A program made the position numbers and the translations under genes. This document shows, in pieces, positions 47,359-60,800 of a stretch of 64,000 bases of DNA; within the stretch, counting starts at the first letter, position 1, and each line of letters starts with the position of its first letter. Source of the stretch: Apostichopus japonicus (taxonomy: Eukaryota; Echinodermata; Holothuroidea; Aspidochirotida; Stichopodidae); NCBI RefSeq assembly GCF_037975245.1, contig NC_092576.1, positions 2,537,501 to 2,601,500 of the forward strand, in the 5' to 3' direction. The notes below the pieces were generated by a model. It was not told the DNA's origin, did not search any database, and saw only the letters and a program-made list of their open reading frames with translations.

Positions 47359-48130
47359 TTGAAGAAACGAATTTTTGTTTCATTTCATCATTTTATATGA
47401 ACATGTTTTCATAAGATATCACTAAATCTTTATTAAATTTTGAAAGAAATATATTTTTAAATGTCAATTCAAACGACCGAAGAAGTCATAACATAACAAT
47501 AATAAGAAGTATTATATATGACGCATTTTATTTGTTATTTGTTAATTAAGTTTTTATCTGATACACCGGTGACTTGTTTTCAGTTTGTGTAAGCAGGTGT
47601 TATGATAGTGGATCCACTCAATCAAAGGCAAAGTCCATCAAAATTGAAACTGCAAAACACAAAATAAACATCTAGATAAGATATAATGGCGATCGTGATA
47701 AATAATAATATGCTGTGTAACTATGGATTGTGTCTGGCATCTACATAATAGTGTATGGTCAACGTTTGACTTTCGCATAAGCGGGCAGTGCATATATTAT
47801 GGTGGTGATGACGTATGGGTTATAAAACGTGATCAAAACCACGTCAGTTTATCACCCGTCAGATTAATGCCTCAATGAGTTAACTAAGAAATGTCTCGTT
47901 CACACAAAGATAAGGTGTATTGGTGCCAGAAGTAAAGTTTCATCCTTAACCGATCACCAATATAATTTCAGGTTTCAGTAAATAATATTGAAACAACGAA
48001 CACGACAGGTCCAAAGTAAATTAAACCTCATCAGTAGTACGAAGTGTCAACCGAAAACAACAAACACCTATTTATATTGAATGAGAGCAAACAATAAAAC
48101 GTAGGTAAAGTACGGCGATTTTTTTTTCGA

Positions 48131-48416
48131 TGCAGAACTTTTTTATGCCATATTATATAACGGTCTGGCATGGAGCTGACAAAAAAATATGGCTGCTGCA
48201 GAATTATGGTAACTGTACACATAGTTTCGGCATGTACATCATTTTGGTGGAAAGTTTATGCTTAAGGTATATTGATATATTTAATATCCAACAAAATATG
48301 AAGTATAATTTAAGTTAGTCTAACATATGCACTGCTTTAAAGAAATATAAATGATGTTAATTAAAGCGCGATTTAACAGATTGGTAAGGTAAAGACTAAA
48401 TTTCAAATCTGATAAA

Positions 48417-48490
<74 letters not shown>

Positions 48491-48942
48491 TATACTTAGT
48501 AAGCCCTGGATAACGACCGTACCGTATTGATATTTGTTCAAGTAAACGGAGAAGATTTCAATCATCTCAATTAGGCGTGGATCCAGGGGTGTGACTGTTG
48601 GAGACTACACCGTTTCGAATTAACACAACTTATAGAGTAGCTATTACTTATCAGAACAACCGCGAGCTTAGACTTAACTTAATATAAACCCTATTTTAAT
48701 TTCTATAAGTATGCCATAAAATGCATCATTGGGCCTCTTTTTTTTTGCTTGGGAAGACCTCTCGAATCTGCTTAAAACGAACCCCTCCTTTCAAAAATTC
48801 TGCTCTCCCGGATGACTGTAAAACTACTTATTAAAATTTGAGCATGTCAATACACTCTAAACCCCCACACACCCTACCCCAGTCATCAGTCGAGGGAAAA
48901 GGTTATGTTTTGAGATCTCTTGTATTTAGATGTGGAAGTGTT
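48131..48942. repeat. Right arm of a large inverted repeat
   Basis: Reverse-complement partner of 46510-47358. About 90 bp of the left arm (46975-47064) has no counterpart here, and a (TA)n tract (48421-48489) occupies that place. Confidence 0.88.
48421..48489. repeat. (TA)n microsatellite in the right arm
   Basis: About 69 bp of uninterrupted AT dinucleotides. It encodes only an Ile/Tyr repeat frame, which is not a gene. Confidence 0.97.
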
Positions 48943-51900
48943 AAACACATGGATTTTTTAAATGAAATCAAACGATTTTAACTTATAAATGTTACTGGCT
49001 TTTTAAGGCAATTAGTCAGTCTTTAACAATTAAGAGCAAAATCAATTGGAATATGAAGACTTCAAACCTACCAAAGTTGCTGGACTGCCAAGTTTAGCAA
49101 ACAGTAAGTCAGTGTTACTTTATAATGGATACCAAAAACAATCACATCTATTTTATGGACACAAGCCACATACTTGGTATACATTGTATATTGTCAATGG
49201 TCATTGGTCGTGTACAACATCCTTAGGTGCTCCTTCTCTGAAGCAACGAGAAAAACCCTTCGGACGATTTTGACGATCGAATGCAGCAAACTGTCACATA
49301 TTTAAAGCTCAAGTGTTAACTTATACATCAGTTTAATTTCACATAAGAAACACATTTTATTTTATACGTCATAAGTTTTTCATACAACATAATTGTGCCT
49401 TGTGAATGTTCTTTTAAACTAAGAACACCATATTGGGAGGGAAAAAACAGAAAAGTTGTATATTGAGATTATTTTGATAAAATAAGTTGGTATTAAAATT
49501 AGAGGTTACTTACTTCCCAAAACAATGACTAACTGGCTCTGTAATATTTACAAATCAGAACCTGACGTAAAAGGTGGCCTGGAGGACTGTTTAATTTTAG
49601 TTAAATTCAATTGTAAAATAGTCAAAACATTTTGTTTACTTTCTGAAATGTGAAGAGAATGTAAGGAAAGACTACTACCATATGCTTACCTCATCTTTGT
49701 CTTGGTGTTACTTACCCTTATTTACTCTGTAATACATATTAGATTCTGATATGAAAAGTTGCTCAGATGAGTTTGATTAAATTTGCATCTCGATAGTAAC
49801 ATATATAGTCAGAACATTTTGAAACCCTTCTGAAATGTGCAAATTAAAGGCTAGTAATGACTACTAACATACACTTACCTCATCTTTGTAAAGAACGTCT
49901 CCCCTCTCCCTCTCCTTTCAGTGATCTTGTCACATGTTTCATACTATACAACTTCAACTTTCGTGAAATGTGGTGAGACTTTGTCTTGGTCATGCCTAGA
50001 GAAAAATTTATGAAATTAATTAAATTTTACTAGTAAACTAGTCAGAACATGTCGGGAATATGAAGGAAATGTTCTTTTTGGCTACTAAAATTTATGCTTG
50101 CCTCATCTGAGGAACGTTTCCCCCGGTAATCCTTTCACATGGTGGACACTGTGATGATTGTGTATCCTGTTTTTGAAATTACGAACTCTGCCCTACAATA
50201 TCCATGTTTATATATAAGAATGTTAATTTTACTATCTATTTGCCTTGTCACTTATGAAATATTGTCTGTTTGTAACTGATGGGCCTGCAATGATAACATA
50301 AATTGAAAGTATTACATATATACATCTTCTTTCCTTGAAATAGTCTGATTTTAAATCAACAAACCTTCAAAATGTATGTCTGTCCAAACCTTTCATGTAA
50401 TTTCCTTATTTTTCGTAGTTGTGGGCGTTTGACATCACACTTGTAAAGTTAAAAAACATATCTTGAAGAGATTGTACTAACTGAATGAACATTTCACCAG
50501 CTGGCGTAGGTTTTATCTCTACTGTAACAATTGAACAGTAGAGATACTGTAGGGTCATTCCATGTCAAGTCAACCAGTGGTCCCAAAGTGACCCTTTCAG
50601 ATTTAGATGTAATTTCATAAGAATGATTGAGTATGGTCGAAACGAACACCATACAAAGTAGTAAAATTATACTCCATGTCGTTTTCGTAATATGGCCTGT
50701 TAAAATATGGTCGAAACGGCCATTTTGTGAGTGCGCGTGTCGCGAAAAGTGATTTTTGTGATATATCCGACTGTGAAAGCTCAAAATTTAGTCTTTGTAC
50801 CAGGTAGAGAGCTAAAATTTTGGTATTCTATCTACAGAAAGTAGGGATAGTGTTTTGATTTCATGAAAGCAATAGGAAGTATGGTCGAATGTGAATTTAT
50901 AAGTATCGGAAATGACTTAAGAAATGGAATATGGGTTGAAGAGTATTTAGTCATCTGTATATACTCTGCACCCATCAGTTCAAAAGAAGATGACTGAATT
51001 CTTAGATATAAGTATGCCTTTATCTGTTTCTGATTCCTTGGGCAGAAGGGATATATGCGATGGTGATGGCGTGCGTATGCAGCGTATGTGTGACACTTGC
51101 TCGTAAACACTCTAACTTCAGAAGGATAACTGGAAATTTCATATTTGGTATGTAGGTTCCCTTTAGACAGAAGCGCCTTGGGATTGTTGTTGGTATTGGT
51201 CAAAGGTCATCTGAGGACAGCACGGGTCAAAGTATAAGGACATTATTCACACAATAGTATAAGTTTCAGGAACTTTAAACTAAGTGTGTAGCCTGCCGTT
51301 GTTAAGTAGACGGATAATTTTGTTTCAAGTTGAAACTTCTAATTTGCTTCAAGTCAATAGTTAGCATTAATTCAATCCCCGAGAACCTTTTTTTTTTCTT
51401 AGGAAGTGGCCAGTGCTTAGCTTTGGGTTTCAGCATGATATTTTTTGCAAGGACTGGATGAACAGGAAAGCACATAATTGGTCAGTTCGTCATTGATATC
51501 AATTGTTGTTACGCAATTGACAATGATTTGCATTTTTAAGAACCTAATTAGTAATTCTTGAAAGTTTGCACAATGTCAGTCAAGGTATCATTCCATTGCT
51601 CTGACAGTTGCCCCATTAATGATTGTTATTACAACAAGTACATTTAGTGACAGATATCGTCCAATAGATTATTTCAACAGAGGTCAAAATCTGTACACCT
51701 TGTAAGCTTGCATATATAATTATTTCTATGATGAATGGCTTTCCTTTGTCACTAACTGTCATAGGATTTGACCTTTCCTGTTTTACGTGGCTGAGAGGGT
51801 CGCCATTGTTCCTTATGACTATTATCTGTCAGCGACAGTTTTCTGCTATGATGTTCTGGTATTTGACTTAAGGACACAATTTCCTCAGTTGCTCTATCAA

Positions 51901-52223
51901 TCACGTGATTTAATACAAGTATACATTTATAAGGTAAGGAATCACTAACACTGCTGGCTTTCTTGTTATCGTTACTGTCTGTGAGTTATTGTACTCTGCA
52001 TATGACTAATCTTTAGTTATTGCTTGTGCATTCTGTTCATTTAATCCAAATTGCTAAACAAGTACAATTATGTTTTCCGTACCCTGGATCAATAGTCAAG
52101 TACCCCGAATACTCACTATATCAAGAGAAGTGACGCCCAGCAAAAGAAGGAAAAAACAACTATGTAATGGTTTTGGATAATATCTTTGTTTTTAAGATTT
52201 AATCGTACTATCTTTAACCTTAC
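48943..52223. other. Long stretch without a recognised gene
   Basis: Unsupported frames occur at 49046-49273 (plus) and 50494-51203 (minus). Around 50540-50600 the text AGGGTCATTCCATGTCAAG and CCAAAGTGACCC has the look of an interspersed repeat, but no second copy exists in the window to confirm it. Three loosely similar paragraphs at 49550, 49700-49880 and 50000-50110 (CTTACCTCATCT-type words) hint at an old tandem repeat. Confidence 0.35.
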
Positions 52224-52325
52224 GTTGTCTTTTTCTCCCCTCACGGTGCCGTGGTTAGTTATGTTCCGGAGGTAATCAGCGACTATGTACAGCTTTCCAT
52301 GCATGAGGGGCTTCGGAAGTACGCT
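52224..52325 (-). CDS. 102-nt coding exon, unknown domain
   Basis: Minus strand: acceptor GCTTCTTTTTCAG, 34 codons including PKPLMHGKLYIVADYLRN and NHGTVRGEKDN, then donor GTAAGG, in phase 0 at both ends. The composition is clearly less AT-rich than its flanks and the reading is free of low complexity. It is phase-compatible with the phase-0 exon at 60212-60259 upstream and lies about 3 kb outside the duplicated segment. Its counterpart for copy A would therefore fall off the left window edge. I do not recognise the domain. Confidence 0.6.
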
Positions 52326-52439
52326 CTGAAAAAGAAGCAGCAAAAGTCGCAATGATTTTGCCAACAAGCCGTTCAATCATGCTTGACCTAAATGATCAGA
52401 AGAAAGAAATGTAATTCATGTGAAGTAATTAATATATAC

Positions 52440-52655
52440 GTCTATGTTGTTTCCAACCATGGCATCAGACGGAATTATGCACACTCGACCTAAATATGAA
52501 ATTCATTACACACGTTTTCATTGGCTTAGGAGAGATGAACAGTTTAGATCATTTGGATTTTTGGCCAGGGATAGAACCCACGACCTTCCAGATGCTATAT
52601 TTAATTGTTCTGATGTCACCACCTTTAACCACTCGACCTTAGCACTGGCTACATA
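52440..52655 (-). mobile_element. tRNA-derived SINE-like unit
   Basis: On the minus strand, AGGTCGAGTGG (52629-52639) resembles an A box and GGTTCTATCCC (52568-52578) a diverged B box, about 51 bp apart as in the unit at 43244-43316. The body 3' of the B box runs to about 52440. More decayed than the first unit. Confidence 0.55.
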
Positions 52656-55271
52656 TAAATATAATCTACCCATTAATTACCGTTTTCTTCTTTTTAGGAT
52701 TATCTTTATATTTGATCAAGTATCTTTTCATACATTTGTAGGTCACATTTTGTTAGATCTGTTATGACTGTTTTTTTTTTACATTGTTTTGTTAAACTAT
52801 TCAGTTTTGTAATTTTCAAGCTCGTAATGAAGAAGGGATAAGAGGAAAAATACAGAGCAGAATGAAGTATACTACACCATTCGTGATCTGTAAGGTGTGT
52901 ATTGTAATGCTTGTATCTTTATGATAACATCAGATGGATCATTTGATGTGGATCTTCTTGGACGTGTGCATGGATATGATGAATGCTTTCAAATTGCAAT
53001 ATGAGATCAGGAATATTTTGATCTGAACTAACGACTTGTTTTGTCCCTTTTTGGTTGTTTGCTTTCTGACAAGTTTGTACAAGTTGCAATATCACCTGGA
53101 TTGTTCGGACCACTGATCTTGGATATCCGTATTAGAAATCTAACCATACCTGTGTTTCTTCATGCAAAGTAGGCTACTAACCGGCTTACATGACCCGAGG
53201 GCAGCTCACCCCTTATAAAATGTTTCATTCGCACACAAGTTCGGCTCACTACTTTAATCAGTCGTGGGTACTTTTTATTCCCCTCCCTCACCATTTTTGA
53301 AATCATGTGCACGCCACTGTTTATACTCGGATTACCACCTGGAATGGAACTATTTATAGGAGCGTAGGAGGAATTATCATCTTTCACTTCACGTTGTAAA
53401 ACAATAAGAAACAAATGCTGTATTTTGCATTACAACAAGTTAGCAAACTGGTGGTCTACTGACTCTGACAATTTTACAATGTTTGCAAATCGTTATTTTG
53501 ATATGCTGTATTCACTGCAGTTGATTCAGGATCTTGGGCATATCTGTTAGTGTCGTTTGACAATGGTGACGTTATGTTTTCGTCCCCAGGGCTCAGGCCC
53601 TTTCGCTCATGTTTGATTTGCGCATATTAATCAATTTTTTAACTATGTGGCTGATATTATTCAGTTATCAGCGTCGTTGTTTATCTATGTTAACCTTGCC
53701 TGCAGAGGGAAATGTCTTGACCAATTCCGTTTCCCAAAAGAAGAAATCTTGAAAACACTCTGCAATCTTCTGGTCTTTCTCATGTAGCCAGTATACATTT
53801 GCAGTCGATGTACCTATTTAGAGTGTAGCATATCATTTAAGAACTGGCATGTGCTTGTATAACGCATCCTCGAGATAAATTAAATCTAGGTAGACTGAGT
53901 TTAATTTCTGCTATACAAGTCGCCTGCCTTTACAAGGATGCAACACACAAACGCATCAAAACGAATACAACGCACAGTAGTCTGTTATCATCAGGGTAAA
54001 TACTAGTTATTCACCATACAGTAAAGATGGATTAAAAGACGGAGTACAAAAAACAAGATGAATCAATGAAAATCATTAAAATGTAACACGAATGTTCTTA
54101 TCAGTCTACTGATGCAGGAGGCGCGCCAATCTCCTACTAGATTAAGAGTGGAGGGTGCATCAAATACTCCCTCAGTTCCCTAGGGTCACAGGACCATATG
54201 TGTTTTTGTGGGGGGGGGGGTCCGGCGTTTAGCAGGCTCTCCTAACGGCGTCGTATAATGAAATCATGGACCGGTCTCTCAGTAAAACGTCCACTAAACC
54301 AACAACACCTTAGTAATGTATGGACATGAATACAATTAATTTTCTTCTAGAGCTCGTCTCTGCTGTAGATGTATGGCCGCTTGCATGGTGTTAGTAGAGT
54401 TGCTTGCTAAGTAAGGTGTTTGAAGCAATTTTAGAACAAAGAGAAACGGGGATGGAGTGTAAACGAGTCACACCCCTGGGTCCACGCCTGATCCTCAAAC
54501 ACCCTGCTAGAGAGCAATCCACAACCAGGATCTGCCTCCAACAAACTGTAATAGTCAGCTGGTCACGAAATGATTCATAGTTCAGATTAAATAATGAAGA
54601 ATAAAGCTCGCTCGGCCAAGGAAATAACTTCTCTATTACACACGGCTTAGTTTGTTAACATCATTGTTGTGGTGTAACGGACATCTATGAAACTATACGT
54701 CACAATATTTTCATATTGTGGCAATATTCTTCTTGGTGCTCATACACCGTATCATCGAGATGCTAGGACGTTATTTGCAAATGTAATTGACGTAATTGTA
54801 ATAAAACGTACTGTAAAAAAAATGTGAAATATGGGCTGCTTTTGTATTTACCTGTAATAGCAATTGTATTGTCACATAGTTTATAATAACAGATATTATA
54901 GTATCAAAAACCTCTGAAATATTTCAATCATAGTCTACTAGAAAGAAGAAAAAAAAAAAAAAAAACAAGTAAACAGTACGGTTCGATTCGTTTAAATCAT
55001 TTAATTGTATTCTAAAGCACAATTTTATTTTGTGAACAAGAAAAAGTACTTGATTTGGAAATTCTTATAACAGAGGTTAACCTTATTAAGTTACTTAGTA
55101 TACTCCGACCCGTAGCGAGCCCGGGCTTCAGGGATGTGCATTCCCCATCTCTCTCCCCTATGTTACGATCATGTATAAAACTACTGCACAAGTTACATGA
55201 CATGGGTATTGAGCTACTGCTTTAACTGTTGGTCACCCTTTAACTCAACATGCATAGCAACGGGTCTGAGT
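52656..55271. other. Stretch without a recognised gene
   Basis: Short minus-strand frames (52919-53113, 53160-53414, 55012-55203) lack splice or domain support. 54440-54490 carries GAGTGTAAACGAGTCACAC and CACGCCTGA, a small piece of the repeat family of 46.8 kb. A poly-G run lies at 54211-54220 and a poly-A tract near 54948-54966. Confidence 0.4.
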
Positions 55272-56582
55272 ATACAACATTTTCATGAAAGCTGCATTTT
55301 TACGGAAGGTTCTAACTTTCTACCAGTCTGAGCAGTTCGTCTTGTAAGATTTATGAACTAAAATGGCCTTATGTTGCCTTGTATTGGCTCCATTGCAACT
55401 CCAATTTCTTGAAGATTACGAAAGTGGCAAATGCTGATATATAATTGAAGTTATGATCTCAAATTTATTTTAGAACTTTTCCAATAAGTTTACTAGCAAT
55501 GATCCTTAGACAGTCGGGATTACAACCAGTTTGTATAAAAGTAAGTACAAAACGCAAAATGCATCTTTTACATGAAGGATATCATGTCCACTCCAATATT
55601 CACAATATAAATGACTTTACTATAAGAAAGTAATTATTTCGATATTTAGCTCTAGTAATTGATAAACAATTATATTTTCAGCATTTTGATTATCAATTTC
55701 ACTGCGAAATTCAATGCAATTGATTCCTTGTAATAGTTATTAATAACTTACAATATATTACAATGTGCTGACATTGAAAAAAAGTCTTGCATAATATCTT
55801 TGCAGTTATTTAATTGATCACAATGTAACTTCATTTAACCATAAAAATATCAAGCACTCTGGAACTTTTACAATTATTATCTTGCTCGATCTTGAATAAA
55901 ACAAACAAGGAAAACGTTTTAACGTGCTCTAACTATATATAATAGACATTTATTTAAAAGAACATCAATTGCACTGAAAATCTCGATATATTCATAACAT
56001 TATTGTAGTTTTTTTTCAACGTCGTTACTTTTCCGGGGATGCGTTTTATTGAAACGCTATAAAGAGAAGCACAACATTGTTAGCTATATGTTATTAATAA
56101 TATCTCACCTTTCAATTAAAACGAATAATATTTAGTGCACTGGAATATTCATCGGTTCAATCCTTTGACACATTTTCTATATTTGGTCGGAATTGTGACT
56201 AACGAAAACTACAACTGATTGTTCCAAAAGTAGATGTAACCTCCCTAAGACGTTACAAAATTACTTCAAAATATTAAAGAGTACTACGTTAAATTATAAC
56301 ATGACATAAACAAATGTAGGCTTTGTTTTAATTAATACTGGGAAAATACCAATCGTAGCGATAGTTTCTAATTGTCATTGTTTTTTCTTTCTTTTGCAGA
56401 GCATGGTATACTGCTTTAATTGAAACTGTATACAGAAACACAATAACTTTCGTTTATATAATTAATTATAATTTATTTACATTAAAACGAATAATAGAAA
56501 GTGCAATTGTTACAGGCTAAACTAACTAATGGTTTCGGACCCACCCTCCCATCTAGCATTCTAAATATTCCAAAATAATGAG

Positions 56583-57418
56583 ATGCGCGAAGTTAGACAA
56601 GAAAAGAAAAGAAGAAGCTATAAACTCCGCATATCATTTCTTTGAAAGGTCCACACTACTGACGTGGAATTACAACATGTTCATATTATTAAATGTTTCA
56701 CCTATGACATTCGAAATTATTCCCAAATATTACGTAAGCTATATATTACACGATAAAATTTCCAAGTGAAAAGCTTTGTACAGAACAGAACTTCTTTAGA
56801 TCTTTTAATAATGAATATTATACTGTCGTTAACATTTTCAAGTCTTCTAAAATGTTTAATATGATTAATTTTCTTTAAAGGTCAGGGCATTAGTTTTGTA
56901 AGCAAACTCGCAATCTTCTGTTATAAAAAGTGCCGATGCGCGCACCTTTAACATGCGCGAAGTTAAACAAGAAAAAATAAAAGAAAAGGAGAAGCTATAA
57001 ACTCCATCATGATTTCTTAAGCCATTGATATTAATAATGAAATGCGTGTATATAAAAAAAAAATAACGTCAGCACTGATATTTCCGCATATCATTTCTTT
57101 GAAAGGTCCACACTACTGACGTGGAATTACAACATGTTCATATTATTAAATGTTTCACCTATGACATTCGAAATTATTCCCAAATATTACGTAAGTTATA
57201 TATTACACGATAAAATTTCCAATTGAAAAGCTTTGTACAGAACAGAACTTCTTTAGATCTTTTAATAATGTATATTATATTTTCGTTAACATTATCAAGT
57301 CTTCTAAAATGATTAATATAATTAATTTTCTTTAAAGGTCAGGGCATTAGTTTTGTAAGCAAACTCACAATCTTCTGTTATAATAAGTGCCGATGCGCGC
57401 ACCTTTAACATGCAACAA
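56583..57418. repeat. Local tandem duplication within copy B
   Basis: The block beginning GCGCGAAGTTAGACAAGAAA at 56583 recurs at 56954 and continues through CATATCATTTCTTTGAAAGG, AACAGAACTTCTTTAG and AAGTGCCGATGCGCGCACC in both. The two are nearly identical, whereas copy A has the sequence only once, so the event followed the large duplication. Confidence 0.9.
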
Positions 57419-58399
57419 TCACTATATTTTTCTCTTTCTTTTTGTTTTGTATTTTGGATACAAGTGGTAGCACTTTACTAGTAACATAATAACAAATAAT
57501 TCTCATCGTCGGACGAAATGCAGTAACATTTTAGTTTCATTGCAGGTCGGAGCTTATTTATACTGTTATCTTTCCATTCACTACATATAGCACTATTGAA
57601 AACATTACAAGTTGTACATCTGATACAGAGATTTTGGTTTCGAGTCAACTTTGCTTTTGACATTCGTTTTTACATTCAACTGATATTTATAGGTATATAA
57701 TAAATCACATACACTGAATGAAAATAAATTGTGGGAAAATGTGTAAACGAAGATGATTTCAAATCCCAGCTTATATAATCACCACATAAACAATAATAAT
57801 TCAATTAAATAATGGTTAATTGTAATTAAATTTTTACGGTTAATTATCTTATTTTACAAATATTATATTTTAGTATAACTACAGGTAACATTATACGAGG
57901 ATTTATCTGCAAGTTTTACCAATGGAATGTTCCTTATTATATCTTTTTCAAATGAAATTGGAAGCAGTAAGGCCATATAAAACCTGAAGAAAAAGAATGT
58001 GGCGGTTTATGCTTATCAGTGCGATATTACAGAAAATACATCTAATTGATATTAATGATTTTTATCCCCTCTGTGCATCATTAAGCCAGCTTCCATTGCA
58101 ATATTTGTAATTTTCACGTCTTTCGTTGTTTTGCTGTAACTTAACCGAATGTAACTGACTGCTTGTTTCACGAGAAAACAGTTCTTATTTTATTCAGCTA
58201 CTTGGAGACTATTGGAACTAATCATTACGAGGGCCCAAAATTCAACCTTGCTTAGACTGCACCTTTAGTTCTCTATCCGTTGATCCATATGAAACGACAA
58301 GAGAATTTGAAGATTCTAAGAATGGTCTGACTTGAAGGGAAAACACACCCTGTGAGATTAATGTTGTCTTGGAGAAATTTCATGTCGAGAGGTGGACTG

Positions 58400-58740
58400 C
58401 ATTTCAGGTTTCGATTTCGCTGCTCGCTGTCGCCCCCGTCTGTCGCTGCTCGCTGTGGTCGTCGCTGTCGATGTTGCTGGTGTTGATGACGGCTGGCACC
58501 AGCGATGGGGAAAGCGCTGGCACCGGCGTTAATGCGCTGGCGCTGTCGCTGGAACTGGTGACGGCTGGCACCGGCGCTTGCGCAAGCGCTGACAAAGGCG
58601 CTGATGCGCTGGCGATGGCGCTGGTGCTGGTGACGGCTGGCACCGGCGCTGGCTCTTGCGCTGACACTGGCGCTATTGCGCTGTCGTCGTCGCTGGTGCT
58701 GTTGCTTGCGACGGCGCTGGTGCTGACGCTGTTGAAAAAA
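58400..58740. repeat. GC-rich minisatellite, copy B only
   Basis: Short units of the GCTGGCACCGGCGCT type (roughly 6- and 12-15-bp motifs built from GCTG, GGCGCTG) fill about 300 bp and are far richer in GC than anything nearby. All frames are low complexity (Ala/Gly/Thr/Leu on one strand, Ala/Ser/Gln/Arg on the other). Copy A has only a short GTCGCTGTTG at the matching place (about 3430-3440). Confidence 0.85.
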
Positions 58741-60211
58741 TGGAGGGGGGAACGTTTTCATAGGTATCAAATGATGACATCACTTTTAAAAGCTGCTCTA
58801 ATTGATTTAAGTCGCTTAAATAATTATGTATATTCGAAGTAGGCTGGTGGATTCTAGTACCTCGTATTTCAGAACATCAGCATGAAATTTCTTATTTGAT
58901 CTCTCTATACATTTTAATCATAATGTTCTTTTTCTCACCTTCTATGTTTGGAGTTAACTTTCTTTGATATATTTTTATATGGGGAAGGGTGGGGGTGATC
59001 ATTGATCAATGTACTTTGTATGGTATATCTTACATTGATTTTATTTTATCAATGTCACACCACAAAATACAAAACATAAAACAAGACAATTAGTGTAGGA
59101 ATAATACAGAAAAGTCTGTCCAGCAGACGTATTTCCACTGTCGTCCCTGTGCATCTCACAGCAATGATTCGTCAGAATTTTTGTATTTTGATATCACCAT
59201 GATTTTTACGGTGATTTTCTTTAGTAAGTATTTTAAATATTTAAAAGAAATAGCAACATTTTTATAAATTCTGAGTAATTGGTAGAATGCTAAGCAGAGA
59301 TTCTCTAACATTTAATTTTATGAATGAATTATATCCAACTTAAGTTCTTTACAATTTGAATGGTTTACATCATTAAACATTGCAGTTATCGAGTTCGTTA
59401 TATGACATAATAGTCTAATAGCACGACACTTAATGAATCGATTAATTTAGAATCTGAAAATTTCGCTAGCTTAAACCCCTCTAAAGTATGGATCGTAGAT
59501 TTGGTGAACATTATAGCACTATATTACATCTCAATACAATATTACGTATACGCGTAATTAGTCACTTCATTGGGGGTTTGTATTTTCTAGTTTTATGAAC
59601 AAAAATTGTAAGTGACTGTTGATATACCTGTAGTCATCCCGGAAAGCCTCGACCTATAAAGGAAACAGAAAACTAGTAAACTAGAAATATTTGAAAAATA
59701 ACGATTGTGGTATTATTATGATTCATTAATACCGTGAGATTTCCTATGCAGCATTAGAGACAACAAATCTTCGATGTTGTGTATAATAGGTTATAAGGAT
59801 ATATCAAGATTGAATCTCGTGTAAAATGCACTTATTGACTAAATTGTATCATGGCATAGCCTCACTTTTAAATGTCTCTTAGGTGTAAAATCATAAATTA
59901 AAGGAGTTTTTCTGATGTTGTTTATCGAAAACATGTAATCATATCGTTAATTTATGCAAGAATATTGAAATAAATGTGTATAAATATCACATCATGTTTA
60001 GCTCTCTAGTGGCAATGATACAATAAAAAGGTCTTTAAAATGGCATTTTATCTCCTTAACGTGTATGAAATACGACCTACATAAATTGCAACAGCAATGA
60101 TGCGAGTAGTATTTAAATATTCATCATAACTTCCCATTAACAGTGAGAAATTTCACCCACACCACCCTAACATATACACATACATTTATAAATCTGAAGA
60201 ATAGTCTTTAC

Positions 60212-60259
60212 CTCTTTTGCAAAATCAGCATCCGTTATTTCATCACCAGTTCCTAACAT
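60212..60259 (-). CDS. 48-nt coding exon of NLR-locus gene, copy B
   Basis: Minus strand: acceptor TTTTATGTACAG, 16 codons MLGTGDEITDADFAKE, donor GTAAAG, in phase 0 at both ends. It is the duplicate of 4964-5011. The upstream partner exon is 62197-62294. The most plausible downstream exon in the window is 52224-52325, joined in phase 0, but that link is inferred. Confidence 0.65.
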
Positions 60260-60529
60260 CTGTACATAAAATATGTAAAAGTAGGTAAGGAATATTGTGG
60301 CTACTGGTTTTTTTTTCACTACAGCGTTGACATTATCTCATTATACACATGTTTCAACTAAAGTTGATGTGTGAAAAAGGAACATTTTAATCGGAAAAAT
60401 TAAGATGAAGGAATATATTAGACACATCAGACAATTTTTTTTTTTAATAACATCAGCTGTATAATTTCAAGTTGTCCTCCATCTCTTCTAATGGGATTGG
60501 AAAATTTTTTTATGTGAAGAATAGAATGA

Positions 60530-60800
60530 CTTACATCATCATTGCAAATTGCAGTTCTCGAATTCGTTATATGACACGATAGTCCAATAGCAATTCAATC
60601 TGGATTCATTTAGAGTATGAAACATTCGCAAGCAAATCCTTCCAAAATGTGGACCGTAGATTTTGTTGAACATAACAGTAGAATTATTTTCAATAAAATG
60701 TTATTAATACTGCGGGGACACGTAATGAATCACATCAATGATGGTTTTTGTTTTGGTCTAGTTTACGACCAAGAATAGTAAGTGAGTGTTGATATAGGCC
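60530..60800. repeat. Third copy of the 4040-4330 block
   Basis: ATTCGTTATATGACAC, AGTCCAATAGC, TTCGCAAGC, ATGTGGACCGTAGATTT and AGTGAGTGTTGATATA align in order with 59390-59630 and with 4080-4330 of copy A. This shows a partial local duplication inside copy B. Confidence 0.8.

Noticed and set aside
50494-51203. 96- and 123-codon minus-strand frames
   Set aside because: No recognisable domain; the region looks like an interspersed repeat and the frames are not bounded by splice sites.
58273-58842. 157- and 165-codon Ala/Gly/Thr/Gln-rich frames
   Set aside because: They are low-complexity translations of a GC-rich minisatellite on both strands, absent from the paralogous copy A.
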